Source: Szabonella sp046295215 (GTDB taxonomy: Bacteria > Pseudomonadota > Alphaproteobacteria > Rhodobacterales > Rhodobacteraceae). From it: a DNA stretch of 64,000 bases. The stretch covers positions 1 to 64,000 of the forward strand of contig JBKBNP010000022.1 in NCBI GenBank assembly GCA_046295215.1. The letters run 5' to 3'. The notes under the pieces are model-generated. The model made no database searches, was not told where the DNA came from, and saw only the letters and a list, made by a program, of their open reading frames with translations. Position 1 is the first letter of the stretch. Each line of letters opens with the position of its first letter. Below are positions 50,058 through 59,120 of the stretch, in pieces. Both the position numbers and the translations under genes were made by a program.

Positions 50058-50819
50058 TCAGCCCTGTGCCCCGGCCCCGAGGCGGCGGGAAATCAGCAGG
50101 GCCGTGTCGCGCAGCGCGGCTTGCGCGGCCCCGGGCGGCGGATGCGGGCCGCCGGTCAGGCGGTGCAGATAGGGAATCGTCAGCGCCGCCACCACCCGCC
50201 CGGTGATGTCGCGGATCGGGGCAGAGATGTTGCGCACGCCACGGATGGAAAAGGAATCCGCCTCCCACCCCCCTGCCTGCCGCACCTGCGCCAGATCGGC
50301 CAGAAAGCCGGGGGCCGCCCCGGGCGGCAGATGGGATGACAGCGCGGCGAGCCGGTCCGGTGCCAGCCAGGCGGCCAGCACGCGGCCCGAGGCGGTTTCG
50401 ACCAGCGGAAAGCGCGCGCCGAGCCGCACCGAATTGAGGTGATTGTCCGGGCCATCGACCTGCGCCATCACCACCACCGACCCGCCATCGAGAATGGCCA
50501 GATGCACCGACTGGTTGATCCGATCCGCAAGATCCTGCATCGGCTCACCCGCCGCCACGGTCAGCCGCCGGATCGGCGGGTGGCGATGCGCGAGTTCGAA
50601 AAGCCGCATGGTGAGGACATAGCGTTCATCCTCCCGCTGCTCGACAAAACCGCGGTCGCGCAGGACCATCAGCATGCGGAAGATCTCGGGCGCCGTGCGG
50701 CCCAGCGTTTTCGCGATTTCGGCCTGGGTGCAGCCTGCGGGGTCGGAGGCCAGAAGCTCCAGAATGTCGAGCCCCTTGGACAGCGCCGGGGCGCGGTAAC
50801 GATCCTCCGGTCCGGTCAT
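50058..50819 (-). CDS. IclR-family transcriptional regulator
   Basis: A 253-residue IclR regulator. The N-terminal winged helix-turn-helix spans about residues 10-70 (ALSKGLDILELLAS, CTQAEIAKTLGRTAPEIFRM). The C-terminal effector domain includes ADRINQSVHLAILDGGSVVVMA and ISAPIRDITGRVVAALTIPY. It diverges from the solute-binding-protein-like/CoA transferase pair and probably controls that pair in response to an acid or acyl metabolite. The intergenic region carries two TTCACA repeats. Confidence 0.92.
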   Translation of the reverse strand: MTGPEDRYRAPALSKGLDILELLASDPAGCTQAEIAKTLGRTAPEIFRMLMVLRDRGFVEQREDERYVLTMRLFELAHRHPPIRRLTVAAGEPMQDLADRINQSVHLAILDGGSVVVMAQVDGPDNHLNSVRLGARFPLVETASGRVLAAWLAPDRLAALSSHLPPGAAPGFLADLAQVRQAGGWEADSFSIRGVRNISAPIRDITGRVVAALTIPYLHRLTGGPHPPPGAAQAALRDTALLISRRLGAGAQG

Positions 50820-50874
50820 GCGCGGCCTCCTGTCGCTGACGCCCTGCGCCGCGAGGCTGCGCAGAGGTAGTTAG

Positions 50875-50899
50875 TTCACATATAAAATATACTTTCACA
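50875..50899 (+). promoter_or_regulatory. AT-rich element with direct TTCACA repeats between iclR and the SBP-like gene
   Basis: TTCACA at 50875-50880 and 50894-50899 flank TATAAAATATACT. It is the only AT-rich patch in the divergent gap and probably contains promoter elements and the IclR operator. Attribution to IclR is by position only. Confidence 0.35.
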
Positions 50900-50948
50900 A
50901 ATGAATGAAGTTTGCTAGTCCTGCTGACAGGAAACGGAGGAATGCGGG

Positions 50949-52085
50949 ATGGCGTCGATACGGCTCAGGGGGATGACATGGTCCGATCCGCGGGGCTATG
51001 ACCCGGTGGTGGCAGCGGCCCGCGAATGGGCGGCAATCGAGCCTGGGGTGGGGATCGACTGGGACAAGCGGTCGCTTCAGGGGTTCGAATCGACCCCGGT
51101 GGAGGAACTGGCCGCGACCTATGACCTGATGGTGATCGACCACCCGCATGTCGGTGCGGTCGTCGCGGAGGGCTGCCTGCTGCCGCTGGACCGGGCGGAG
51201 GATGAGGCCGCCCTTTTGCAACTGGAAGCTGAGACACTGGGCCAGAGCTTTGCCTCCTACCGCCTTGCAGGGCGGCAATGGGCGCTGCCGATTGATGCGG
51301 CCTGTCAGGTGCAGGCGATCCGTCCCGACCGGCTGGCCGCGCCGCTGCAGACATGGGCGGCGGTGGTTGACGCCGCACGCGACGGGCGCGCGATCCTGCC
51401 GCTGCGCCCGCCCCATGCGCTGATGAGCTTCTTCACGCTCGCCGCCAATCTGGGCGAGCCTTGCCGCGTGACGCCCGGCCCGCTGCTGCCGCGCGATGCG
51501 GGGTTGCGCGTGCTGGCGGCCTTGCAGGCGCTGGCGGATCATCTGGACCCGGCCTGTTTCGAGATGGACCCGATTGCGGTGCTGGATGCGCTGACCGACA
51601 GCGACCGGCTGGCGGTGGCGCCTCATACCTATCTTTACGCGCCTTACGGGCGGCAGGGCTATCGCGCACATCGCATCGGGTTCCACGACATTCCGGCGTT
51701 CGGGGCGCAAGGGCCCGTCGGGTCCACCCTCGGCGGCACCGGCATCGCGATTTCGGCACACACGGCCCATCCCGAAGCCTGCCGCCGCTTCGCGCTCTGG
51801 CTCGCCTCGGCAGAGGTGCAGCGCGGGCTTTACGCGAGGCATAACGGCCAGCCCGGCAACGCGCGTGCCTGGGGGGATGCAGAGGTCGATGCGGCGGTGG
51901 GCGGTGCCTATAGCGGCACAAGGCTGACGCAGGAGGCGGCCTGGGTCCGCCCCCGGCATGCCGGATACATGGCGTTTCAGGAGGAGGGCAGCAGCATCAT
52001 TTCCGATGCCCTTCGCGGACGCACAAGCCCTGCAAACGCGCTCGCGGCCCTTGACCTCCGTTTCAACGAAAGCTTTGCCCGATGA
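50949..52085 (+). CDS. Solute-binding-protein-like protein without signal peptide
   Basis: A 378-residue protein with the fold of ABC-transporter extracellular solute-binding proteins (family 1/CUT1-like): LRGMTWSDPRGYDPVVAAAR at the start, YDLMVIDHPHVG near 58-69, LAGRQWALPIDAACQVQA near 105-122 and PEACRRFALWLASAEVQRGL in the C-terminal lobe. There is no signal peptide or lipobox at the N terminus, and no ABC permease or ATPase gene nearby, so it may work in the cytoplasm, as a carrier or sensor. GGAGG precedes the start. Its stop overlaps the CoA transferase start by 4 bp, tying it to acyl-CoA metabolism. Confidence 0.78.
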   Translation: MASIRLRGMTWSDPRGYDPVVAAAREWAAIEPGVGIDWDKRSLQGFESTPVEELAATYDLMVIDHPHVGAVVAEGCLLPLDRAEDEAALLQLEAETLGQSFASYRLAGRQWALPIDAACQVQAIRPDRLAAPLQTWAAVVDAARDGRAILPLRPPHALMSFFTLAANLGEPCRVTPGPLLPRDAGLRVLAALQALADHLDPACFEMDPIAVLDALTDSDRLAVAPHTYLYAPYGRQGYRAHRIGFHDIPAFGAQGPVGSTLGGTGIAISAHTAHPEACRRFALWLASAEVQRGLYARHNGQPGNARAWGDAEVDAAVGGAYSGTRLTQEAAWVRPRHAGYMAFQEEGSSIISDALRGRTSPANALAALDLRFNESFAR

Positions 52086-53227
52086 CCGACAGCCCCGCCC
52101 CCCTTGTCGGCCTCCGCGTGCTGGATTTCAGCCAGTTCCTCGCAGGCCCCTATGCCGCCCTGAAACTCGCCGATCTGGGCGCCGATGTGGTCAAGGTGGA
52201 ACGCGCGGGCAGCGGGGATCTGTCGCGCCAGCTTTATCTCACCGATACGAAAATCGACGGCGAAAGCACGATCTTCCACGCGATCAACCGCAACAAGCGG
52301 TCCATCGCGGTGGATATGAAATCGCCTGTGGATCGGGCGGCGCTGATCCGGCTGATCCAGGGCGCGGATGTCATGTTGCAGAATTTCCGCCCCGGCGTGA
52401 TCGAGCGGCTGGGCTTTGGCTATGACGCGGTGCGCGAGATCAATCCGCGCATCGTCTATGGCTCGGTCACCGGCTATGGACGGACGGGGCCGTGGAAGGA
52501 TCTGCCGGGGCAGGATCTGCTGGCGCAGGCGCGGTCGGGGCTGATGTGGTTGTCGGGCGGGGCGGAGGACGGGCCGGTGGCGCTCGGCGTGCCGATTGCG
52601 GACATGCTGGCGGGCTCGGCACTGGCACATGGGGTGCTGGCGCTTCTGTTCCGGCGTGAACGGGCGGGGATCGGCGGGCATGTGGAAACCTCGTTGCTGG
52701 AGGTGCTGGCCGATCTGCAATTCGAACTGCTGACGACATGGTTCAACGATGGCGGCCGCCAGCCCGCGCGGTCCGTGCAGAACCCCGCGCATGTCTATCT
52801 CGCCGCCCCTTATGGGGTCTACCGCACCGCCGACGGCCATATCGCGATTGCCATGGGCAAGCTGGACCTCTTGGCGCAGATCACCGGGCTGGAGCTTGCA
52901 ACCGCCACCCTCGACCCGTTCATCGAGCGTGACCGGATCAAGGCCAGCCTCGCCGCGCGGCTCGCCACCCGCCCCACGGATGACTGGATGGCAGAGCTTG
53001 TGGCCGCTGACATCTGGGCCGCCCCGGTGATGGACTGGCAGGACCTGACCCGCAGCGGGATGCTGGACCTTCTCGACATGGTGCAGGAGGTGAAACGCGG
53101 CGACAAGGTTGCCCTGCGCACCACCCGGCTGCCGATGCGCATTGACGGTGCGCGCCCGAAATCCCCCCGCGCCGCCCCGGTGCTGGGGGGGGCGAACGCA
53201 CTCCTTCAGGATGGCTGGACTGACTGA
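52082..53227 (+). CDS. CaiB/BaiF-family (class III) CoA transferase
   Basis: A 381-residue class III CoA transferase that moves CoA between carboxylic acids through an aspartyl-CoA type intermediate. N-terminal motifs LRVLDFSQFLAGPYAALKLA and LGADVVKVERAGSGD are classic; DMLAGSALAHGVLALLFRR near 178-196 is also typical. It is translationally coupled to the upstream solute-binding-protein-like gene. In this locus it may activate the acid taken up by the nearby TRAP transporter or the product of the BKACE reaction. The substrate is unknown. Confidence 0.93.
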   Translation: MTDSPAPLVGLRVLDFSQFLAGPYAALKLADLGADVVKVERAGSGDLSRQLYLTDTKIDGESTIFHAINRNKRSIAVDMKSPVDRAALIRLIQGADVMLQNFRPGVIERLGFGYDAVREINPRIVYGSVTGYGRTGPWKDLPGQDLLAQARSGLMWLSGGAEDGPVALGVPIADMLAGSALAHGVLALLFRRERAGIGGHVETSLLEVLADLQFELLTTWFNDGGRQPARSVQNPAHVYLAAPYGVYRTADGHIAIAMGKLDLLAQITGLELATATLDPFIERDRIKASLAARLATRPTDDWMAELVAADIWAAPVMDWQDLTRSGMLDLLDMVQEVKRGDKVALRTTRLPMRIDGARPKSPRAAPVLGGANALLQDGWTD

Positions 53228-53235
53228 CCCCGCGC

Positions 53236-53303
53236 CCTTTCACCTTGGCCGGAAATACCTCGGGGTGAGCGGGCCGGAACGGCCCGCGAGGGGCAGCGCC
53301 CCT
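53236..53303 (-). repeat. Dispersed intergenic repeat, copy 7
   Basis: Minus-oriented between the converging CoA transferase and MaoC genes. Reading leftwards: GGGGCGCTGCCCC hairpin (53302-53290), GCGGGCC/GGCCCGC stem (53287-53269), then CCCCGAGGTATTTCC and GGCCAAGGTGAAAGG. It overlaps the MaoC stop by two bases. Confidence 0.8.
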
Positions 53304-53748
53304 ATTTCCTCAACTCGACCATATGGATATGGTCCGCCACCAGCACAGTCTCGCCGGTCTGCTTGGACACGGTCAGCCGGTCCACGACGCGGCCATAGCC
53401 GGGGCGCTTTTCCATCACTTCCTTCTCTATCACCTCGGTCCGCGCGCGGATCGTGTCGCCGATGAAAACGGGGCGCACGAACCGCAGCCGGTCATAGCCA
53501 TAGGAAAAGGCCACCGGGTTGATCTCCCCCGCCGTCATGCCGACACCGATGGCAAAGACCATCGTGCCATGGGCGATCCGCTGGCCAAAGGGCAGCGTCT
53601 TGCAGAATTCCGCATCCAGATGATGCGGAAAGAAATCGCCCGTATGCCCGGCATGGACCACGAAATCGGTTTCGGTGATGGTGCGGCCCACGGTGTCGCG
53701 GGTTTCGCCGATCTCGTAATCCTCGAAATGGCGGGTTTTCTCGAACAT
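53302..53748 (-). CDS. MaoC-like (R)-specific enoyl-CoA hydratase
   Basis: A 148-residue single hotdog-domain MaoC hydratase. The hydratase motif is visible: DFVVHAGHTGDFFPHHLDAEF at about residues 28-48, with the catalytic Asp and His, followed by RIAHGTMVFAIGVG. It hydrates or dehydrates enoyl-CoA. ATG at 53748 gives the usual length; the longer frame upstream overlaps the BKACE gene. It is the last gene of the TRAP-aminotransferase-BKACE operon. Confidence 0.9.
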   Translation of the reverse strand: MFEKTRHFEDYEIGETRDTVGRTITETDFVVHAGHTGDFFPHHLDAEFCKTLPFGQRIAHGTMVFAIGVGMTAGEINPVAFSYGYDRLRFVRPVFIGDTIRARTEVIEKEVMEKRPGYGRVVDRLTVSKQTGETVLVADHIHMVELRK

Positions 53749-53836
53749 GGGGCGGCCTTTCCGGTGTCGCGGTTCAGGGGCGCAAACCTGCCGCAGGCGG
53801 CGGGCGTTGTCCATGGCCGACAGGGGTTCGCGTGCC

Positions 53837-54616
53837 TCACTGCCCCGGCACCAGCGCCGCCACCTCGCGCACCCGTGCGGCATTGTCAGGGGCAAGGCTG
53901 CCATCGGCCATGTGCAGGTTGTTCTCAAAGCCCACCCGCGCCTTGCCACCCTGTGCAAAAGCTGCCGCAAGACAGGCGGTCTCCGCCGACCCGAAGGCAC
54001 AGACCGCCCAGTCGGGCGACACCCCCGCCGCCTCTGCCGCCGCCAGAAAGGGTGCGATGGACGCCGGGTCGGACTGCTGCCCGTCGGTGTAGCGGCCCAG
54101 AACGTAAAGCACGCACAACGCGCCCTCGGGGATGGTGCCCGCAGCAGTTTCCTGCGCCAGAATCGCGATATGCGAAGGCTCGTAAAGGATATGCTGCACC
54201 GCCACCCCGGCCTCGGCCAGCCGGTGATAGCAGGCACGCGCCGCCGCCCGGTCGCCATCCGACAGCATTTCCGACACCGCAATGGATACGCCTTCGGGCG
54301 CCACCCTCTCCAGCAGCGCGCGCTGTGCGGGGGCGTCATAGCGGCCTGCCGCCTCGGTGGTGATCTGCACGGCCATGTCCGGCACGGCGCGGGCGATTTC
54401 CGCGATCAGTTCGGCATAGGCCCCGGCATCGAGCCAGTGCCGCCCGTCGCCGTCGCGCAGATGGGCATGGATCGCCCCTGCCCCCGCCGCATGGCAGGCC
54501 GCGGCGGTGGCCACGGTTTCGGCAATCGTCACCGGCAGGGCCGGATGATCCGCCTTGCCGCGCCGCGCGCCGTTCGGGGCCACCATCACGCGCGGCAGCA
54601 CGGCGAGCCGCGTCAT
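53837..54616 (-). CDS. BKACE-family beta-keto acid cleavage enzyme
   Basis: A 259-residue protein of the BKACE (DUF849) family, zinc-dependent enzymes that condense a beta-keto acid with acetyl-CoA and split it into acetoacetate and a new acyl-CoA. The N-terminal VMVAPNGARRGKADHPALP, the metal motif HAHLRDGDGRHWLD near residues 49-62 and VAPEGVSIAVSEML near 104-117 fit. It overlaps the upstream aminotransferase by 4 bp, which suggests that the keto acid comes from transamination of a beta-amino acid or similar compound. It is slightly shorter than most characterised members. Confidence 0.9.
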   Translation of the reverse strand: MTRLAVLPRVMVAPNGARRGKADHPALPVTIAETVATAAACHAAGAGAIHAHLRDGDGRHWLDAGAYAELIAEIARAVPDMAVQITTEAAGRYDAPAQRALLERVAPEGVSIAVSEMLSDGDRAAARACYHRLAEAGVAVQHILYEPSHIAILAQETAAGTIPEGALCVLYVLGRYTDGQQSDPASIAPFLAAAEAAGVSPDWAVCAFGSAETACLAAAFAQGGKARVGFENNLHMADGSLAPDNAARVREVAALVPGQ

Positions 54617-55941
54617 GCCGCCAGCGCCCGGTCCACCGCCCGGCCCAGCTTGTCGGTCAGTTCCCCGATCTGATCTCCCGAAATTATGAAGGGCGGCGCG
54701 AGCAGGATGTGGTCGCCGCGCTGCCCGTCGATGGTGCCGCCCATCGGATAGCAGATCAGCCCTTCCACCATCGCCGCCGCCTTGACCTTGGCGTGCAACT
54801 TTCGCGCCGGATCGAACACCGCCTTGGTTTCGCGGTTCTCCACCAATTCGAGCCCCCGGAACAACCCCCGCCCCCGGATGTCACCGATATGCGGGTGCTG
54901 GCCGAAGCGCGCCTCCAGCGCCGCCTGCAACTCCGCCCCGCGCGCCTGCACCTGCACCAGAAGGCCCCCCCCCTTGATCGCGCGCAGCACGGCCCCGGCC
55001 CCGGCGGCGGCCATCGCATGGCCCATATAGGTATGGCCGTGCTGGAAGAACCCCGACCCCGCCGCAATCGCGTCATAGATCCGGGCGGAGGTCAGCAGCG
55101 CCCCGATGGGCTGGTATCCCGCCCCCAGCCCCTTGGCCACGGTCAGCATGTCGGGAGCCACGCCATCCTCGGCGCAGGCGTAAAGATGCCCGGTGCGCCC
55201 CATGCCGCACATCACCTCGTCGAGGATCAGAAGCACCCCGTGCCGGTCGCAGATCTCGCGGATGCGGCGGAGATAGCCCGGCACGGCGGGCACCGCGCCC
55301 ATGGTGGCCCCGACCACAGGTTCGGCGACAAAGGCCATGACAGTTTCGGGCCCGAGGCGCTGGATTTCCGTTTCCAGTTCATCGGCCACGCGGCGGCCGT
55401 AAGCCTCGGGCGACTCCCCGTCCTGCCGGTCGCGGTAGGCATAGCAGGGCGCGATATGGGTGGTATCGGCCAGAAGTGGCGCGAATTGCGCGCGTCGCCA
55501 GGCGTTCCCCCCTGCCGCCAGCGCGCCCAGCGTGTTGCCGTGATAGCTTTGCCGCCGCGCGATGACGCGGTGGCGTGCGGGCTGGCCGATTTCCATGAAA
55601 TACTGGCGGGCAAGCTTGATCGCCGCCTCCACCGCCTCGGAGCCGCCCGACACGAGATAGACCCGCTCGATCCCTTCGGGCGCATCCTCGATCAGCAGAT
55701 CCGCGAGGCTTTCGGCGGCCTCGGAGGTGAAAAACCCGGTATGGGCGAAGGCCAGCCGGTCCAGTTGCGCATGGAGTGCTGCGCGCACGCCAGGGTCGGA
55801 ATGGCCAAGACAGGACACCGCCGCCCCGCCCGACCCGTCCAGATAGCGCCGCCCTTGCGCGTCGATGATGTAGCAGCCATCCCCGGAAACAGCGGTGGGC
55901 AGGGTGCCGCGCGTGCTGCGCCCGAAAACATGCCCCCCCAT
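54613..55941 (-). CDS. Class III (omega-amino acid type) aminotransferase
   Basis: A 442-residue PLP-dependent class III aminotransferase. Motifs: VSGGSEAVEAAIKLARQY, RRQSYHGNTLGAL, LILDEVMCGMGRTG with the PLP-pairing Asp, and TVAKGLGAGYQPIGA with the PLP Lys near residue 262. HTYMGHAMAAAGA is typical of omega-transaminases. The start at 55941 lies 1 base after the Usp stop, so translation is coupled. With BKACE downstream, it likely produces a beta-keto acid from an imported amino compound. Confidence 0.93.
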   Translation of the reverse strand: MGGHVFGRSTRGTLPTAVSGDGCYIIDAQGRRYLDGSGGAAVSCLGHSDPGVRAALHAQLDRLAFAHTGFFTSEAAESLADLLIEDAPEGIERVYLVSGGSEAVEAAIKLARQYFMEIGQPARHRVIARRQSYHGNTLGALAAGGNAWRRAQFAPLLADTTHIAPCYAYRDRQDGESPEAYGRRVADELETEIQRLGPETVMAFVAEPVVGATMGAVPAVPGYLRRIREICDRHGVLLILDEVMCGMGRTGHLYACAEDGVAPDMLTVAKGLGAGYQPIGALLTSARIYDAIAAGSGFFQHGHTYMGHAMAAAGAGAVLRAIKGGGLLVQVQARGAELQAALEARFGQHPHIGDIRGRGLFRGLELVENRETKAVFDPARKLHAKVKAAAMVEGLICYPMGGTIDGQRGDHILLAPPFIISGDQIGELTDKLGRAVDRALAA

Positions 55942-55942
55942 G

Positions 55943-56368
55943 TCAGCCCCGCACGACATAGACCGAACAGGGCGCGTGCCGGACCACCCGCGCGGCATTG
56001 GGGCCGAGCAGGTAATCCTTCAGCGCCGGACGATGCGCGCCCATCACGATCACATCGACGCCCAGCTTTTCAGCCGCGCGCAGGATCTCATCATAGATCG
56101 TGCCATGCAGGATATGGGGATGAACTTTCACCTCTTCGGGGACATTCAGATCCGTCCATTCGGCAAGGGCCTTGCCGAAGGCGGCCAGCGCCTCCTTTTC
56201 ATATTCCTTGCGGAAATGGGCGCCGACCTGCGACATGCCGAAATCGGGCAGGACACTGACGACATGCAGCACGCCGTCCGGCCCCAGCATCCCCAGCACC
56301 TCGGCCAGCGGTTTTTTCCAGTTGCCCTTGTCGGAGAGGTCGATCGGCAGAAGGATGGTTCTGGACAT
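55943..56368 (-). CDS. Universal stress protein (UspA) domain protein
   Basis: A 141-residue single UspA domain: ILLPIDLSDKGNW at the start and VIVMGAHRPALKDYLLGPNA, then ARVVRHAPCSVYVVRG at the end. The ATP-binding motif G-x2-G-x9-G-[ST] is imperfect, with Arg at the second Gly position. A Usp gene linked to a TRAP transporter is a known association (as for TeaD with TeaABC in Halomonas), where the Usp modulates transport. It lies 13 bases after the TRAP permease. Confidence 0.9.
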   Translation of the reverse strand: MSRTILLPIDLSDKGNWKKPLAEVLGMLGPDGVLHVVSVLPDFGMSQVGAHFRKEYEKEALAAFGKALAEWTDLNVPEEVKVHPHILHGTIYDEILRAAEKLGVDVIVMGAHRPALKDYLLGPNAARVVRHAPCSVYVVRG

Positions 56369-56381
56369 GGATTGCACCCCC

Positions 56382-59024
56382 TCAGAATGCGGGTTTGGTC
56401 TGGCGGCGGCGCTGGAACAGGATGACCACCCCCAGCAGCAGGAGAGCGGGAAGATAGAACAGCTCCTGCGGCAGCCGGTCGTTGGGGCGTTCCACCCGGG
56501 TAATCTCGACCGGATCGCCGCCATAGAAATCGAAGCCCTGCAGCGCCTCGGCGAAAACCGTCGCAGGCAGCGGTTCTTCCATCAGCATCCGGTCGCCTTC
56601 CGGCATCAGGAACAGCCCCGTCGCCGCGACGCGGCCCGCCGCCGGGGTCGCGTCCACATCCAGCACCAGTGTCGTGCTGCGTGGATTGCCTGTCGTGAAA
56701 TCGGGGCCCGTCACGACGAAGCGCAGGTAATCGCCCTGATCCGCCTCGGTCAGCACGGTTTCAAAGGCCGTGCCGGGTTCGGTGACATAGGCCGGTTGCA
56801 GCCGGTCGAGCCAGAAGTTCGGCACGAAAAGCGTGAAGGCGACCAGCAGCAGTGCTGCGGATTCCCAATAGCGGGACCGGGCGAAGAAATAGCCCTGCGT
56901 GGCGGCGGCGAACAGAAGCATCGCAATGGTCGCCACCACGAACACCTTGCAGGCCATCAGGATGCCCGCCGTGGTGCCAAGGTCGATCCCGTAAAGGATC
57001 AGCGCGGGGTTGTAGATGAAGAGGAAGGGCAACGCGACCGTGCGCAGGCTGTAGAAGAACGCCTGAAAGCCGGTCTTGATCGGGTCGCCCCCCGACACGG
57101 CGGCGGCGGCGAAACTCGCCAGGCCCACAGGCGGTGTCACATCCGCCATGATGCCGAAGTAGAACACGAAGAGATGCGCCGCGATCAGCGGGATGATGAG
57201 CCCTTCCTGCGCGCCGAGGCTGACCACGACGCCCGCCATCAGCGAGGACACCACGATATAGTTGGCCGTGGTCGGCAGCCCGAGGCCAAGGATCAGCGAG
57301 AACACCCCCACCAGCACCAGCATCAGAAAGAGATTGCCCCCCGACAGCAGTTCCACCAGCCCGGCCAGTTCCGTCCCGATGGGCGTGCGGGTCACGGTGG
57401 CCACGATGATGCCCGCAGCCCCGGTGGCGACCGCGATGCCGATCATGTTGCGCGAGCCTGCAATCATGCCTTCGATCAGGTCATCGAACCCGGCGCGGAA
57501 AGAGGTGCCAAGATTGCCCTCGCCGCGCAGCAGGGCCTTGATCGGCTTTTGCGTCAGCAGGATCACCAGCATCACCAGCACGGCATAGAAGGCCGATTTT
57601 GCGGGGGATTGGCGTTCCACCATCAGATACCAGACCAGCACGAAGATCGGCAGCAGGTAATGCAGGCCGGTCGGCACGACCTCGCCCATCACCGGCAGCT
57701 TGATCTGCGCGGCATGGGGGTCGTCGGGTTCAAGATCCGGGCGCTTGGCCGCGACCGAAAGGCAACCGAGGTAGATCGCTGTCACCGCCGCCACCATCAC
57801 CCAGGGCGCCAGCCCCGGAGAGGCCGCGCGCAACAGCTCCACCGCCCAGATCACGCCATAAAAGGCCACGCCCGCAATCGCGAAGCCCGCAAAGACCTTG
57901 AGCAGCATGCCCAGCAGGCTTTTGGATTCGCCCAGCGCGGGCATGTCGGTTTTCAGTGCTTCAAGATGGACGATATAGATCAGCGCGATATAGCTGATGA
58001 TCGCCGGGATGAAGGCATGCTTGATGACCTCCAGATAGGAGATCCCGATGAATTCCACCATCAGGAAGGCGGCGGCCCCCATCACCGGCGGCATGATCTG
58101 GCCGTTGACGGAGGAGGAAACCTCCACCGCGCCCGCCTTTTCCGACGAGAAGCCCACACGCTTCATCAGCGGGATGGTGAAGGTGCCGGTGGTGACCACA
58201 TTGGCGATGGAAGATCCCGAGATCAGCCCTGTCGCGGCAGATCCCACAACGGCGGCCTTGGCCGGCCCGCCGCGCAGGTGGCCGAGACCCGCAAAGGCCA
58301 TCTTGATGAAGTAATTGCCCGCCCCCGCCTTGTCGAGCAAGGATCCGAACAGCACGAAAAGGAACACGAAAGCGGTGGACACCCCCAGCGGGATGCCGAA
58401 AACGCCCTCGGTCGACAGCCATTGGGTGTTGACGATGGCGGTAAAGGTGCGGCCCTGATGCGCGATCAGGTCGGGGATCAGCCAGCCCTGCCCGAAATAG
58501 CTGTAGGCAAGGAAGATCGCCGCCACGATGGTCAGCGCGGGGCCAAGCGAACGGCGGCTCGCCTCCAGCAGGATGAGGATGCCGATGGCACCGACCCAGA
58601 TCTGGCTGTCGGTCGGAAGGCCGGACCGCGCCGTGGTCGCAAGCGCCGTGGAGAACCAGAAGATATAGAGCGCACAGCCCGCGCCCAGCGTCGCCAGCAC
58701 CCAGTCATAAATCGGGATATGGTCGCGCGGCGCGGTCTTGGCGGCAGGATAGGCGAGAAAGGCCAGCGTCAGGGCCAGCGCGAGGTGCATGGGGCGGGTC
58801 TGGTCGGACCCGAGGATCTTCACGAAGGGCAACTGGCCGAACCAGAATTGCGGTTCCGCGATCCAGACCTGGAACAGCGCCCAGAACAGCGCCAGCCCCG
58901 CGATCAGCAGCGCAACACCCCGGTTGCGAGGATTGCGCGCGCCGCTGTCGGCCTGCGCCACCAGATCCTGAAGCTCGTCATCCGAAAACGCGCGGCCTTT
59001 GCCGCCTTGCCCTGTTTCGGCCAT
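56382..59024 (-). CDS. TAXI-type TRAP transporter fused permease (4TM-12TM)
   Basis: An 880-residue inner-membrane permease of the fused TRAP type that pairs with TAXI solute receptors. The large-subunit motifs include GAGNYFIKMAFAGLGHLRGG, VVGSAATGLISGSSIANVV and SSSVNGQIMPPVMGAAAFLM at about residues 240-325, and LGLGLPTTANYIVVSS near 585. The C-terminal 200 residues include an extracytoplasmic DUF3394-like domain. It couples uptake of an organic anion to an ion gradient. It follows the receptor gene by 96 bases and precedes usp. Confidence 0.93.
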   Translation of the reverse strand: MAETGQGGKGRAFSDDELQDLVAQADSGARNPRNRGVALLIAGLALFWALFQVWIAEPQFWFGQLPFVKILGSDQTRPMHLALALTLAFLAYPAAKTAPRDHIPIYDWVLATLGAGCALYIFWFSTALATTARSGLPTDSQIWVGAIGILILLEASRRSLGPALTIVAAIFLAYSYFGQGWLIPDLIAHQGRTFTAIVNTQWLSTEGVFGIPLGVSTAFVFLFVLFGSLLDKAGAGNYFIKMAFAGLGHLRGGPAKAAVVGSAATGLISGSSIANVVTTGTFTIPLMKRVGFSSEKAGAVEVSSSVNGQIMPPVMGAAAFLMVEFIGISYLEVIKHAFIPAIISYIALIYIVHLEALKTDMPALGESKSLLGMLLKVFAGFAIAGVAFYGVIWAVELLRAASPGLAPWVMVAAVTAIYLGCLSVAAKRPDLEPDDPHAAQIKLPVMGEVVPTGLHYLLPIFVLVWYLMVERQSPAKSAFYAVLVMLVILLTQKPIKALLRGEGNLGTSFRAGFDDLIEGMIAGSRNMIGIAVATGAAGIIVATVTRTPIGTELAGLVELLSGGNLFLMLVLVGVFSLILGLGLPTTANYIVVSSLMAGVVVSLGAQEGLIIPLIAAHLFVFYFGIMADVTPPVGLASFAAAAVSGGDPIKTGFQAFFYSLRTVALPFLFIYNPALILYGIDLGTTAGILMACKVFVVATIAMLLFAAATQGYFFARSRYWESAALLLVAFTLFVPNFWLDRLQPAYVTEPGTAFETVLTEADQGDYLRFVVTGPDFTTGNPRSTTLVLDVDATPAAGRVAATGLFLMPEGDRMLMEEPLPATVFAEALQGFDFYGGDPVEITRVERPNDRLPQELFYLPALLLLGVVILFQRRRQTKPAF

Positions 59025-59120
59025 GCAGTCCCCCTGCCTATATCAAACCAAATACATGCCGGGGCCCCGTCCCGACGATGGGGCCTGCCGGACAATCCCC
59101 GGCAAGCCCCCGAAGCAACG

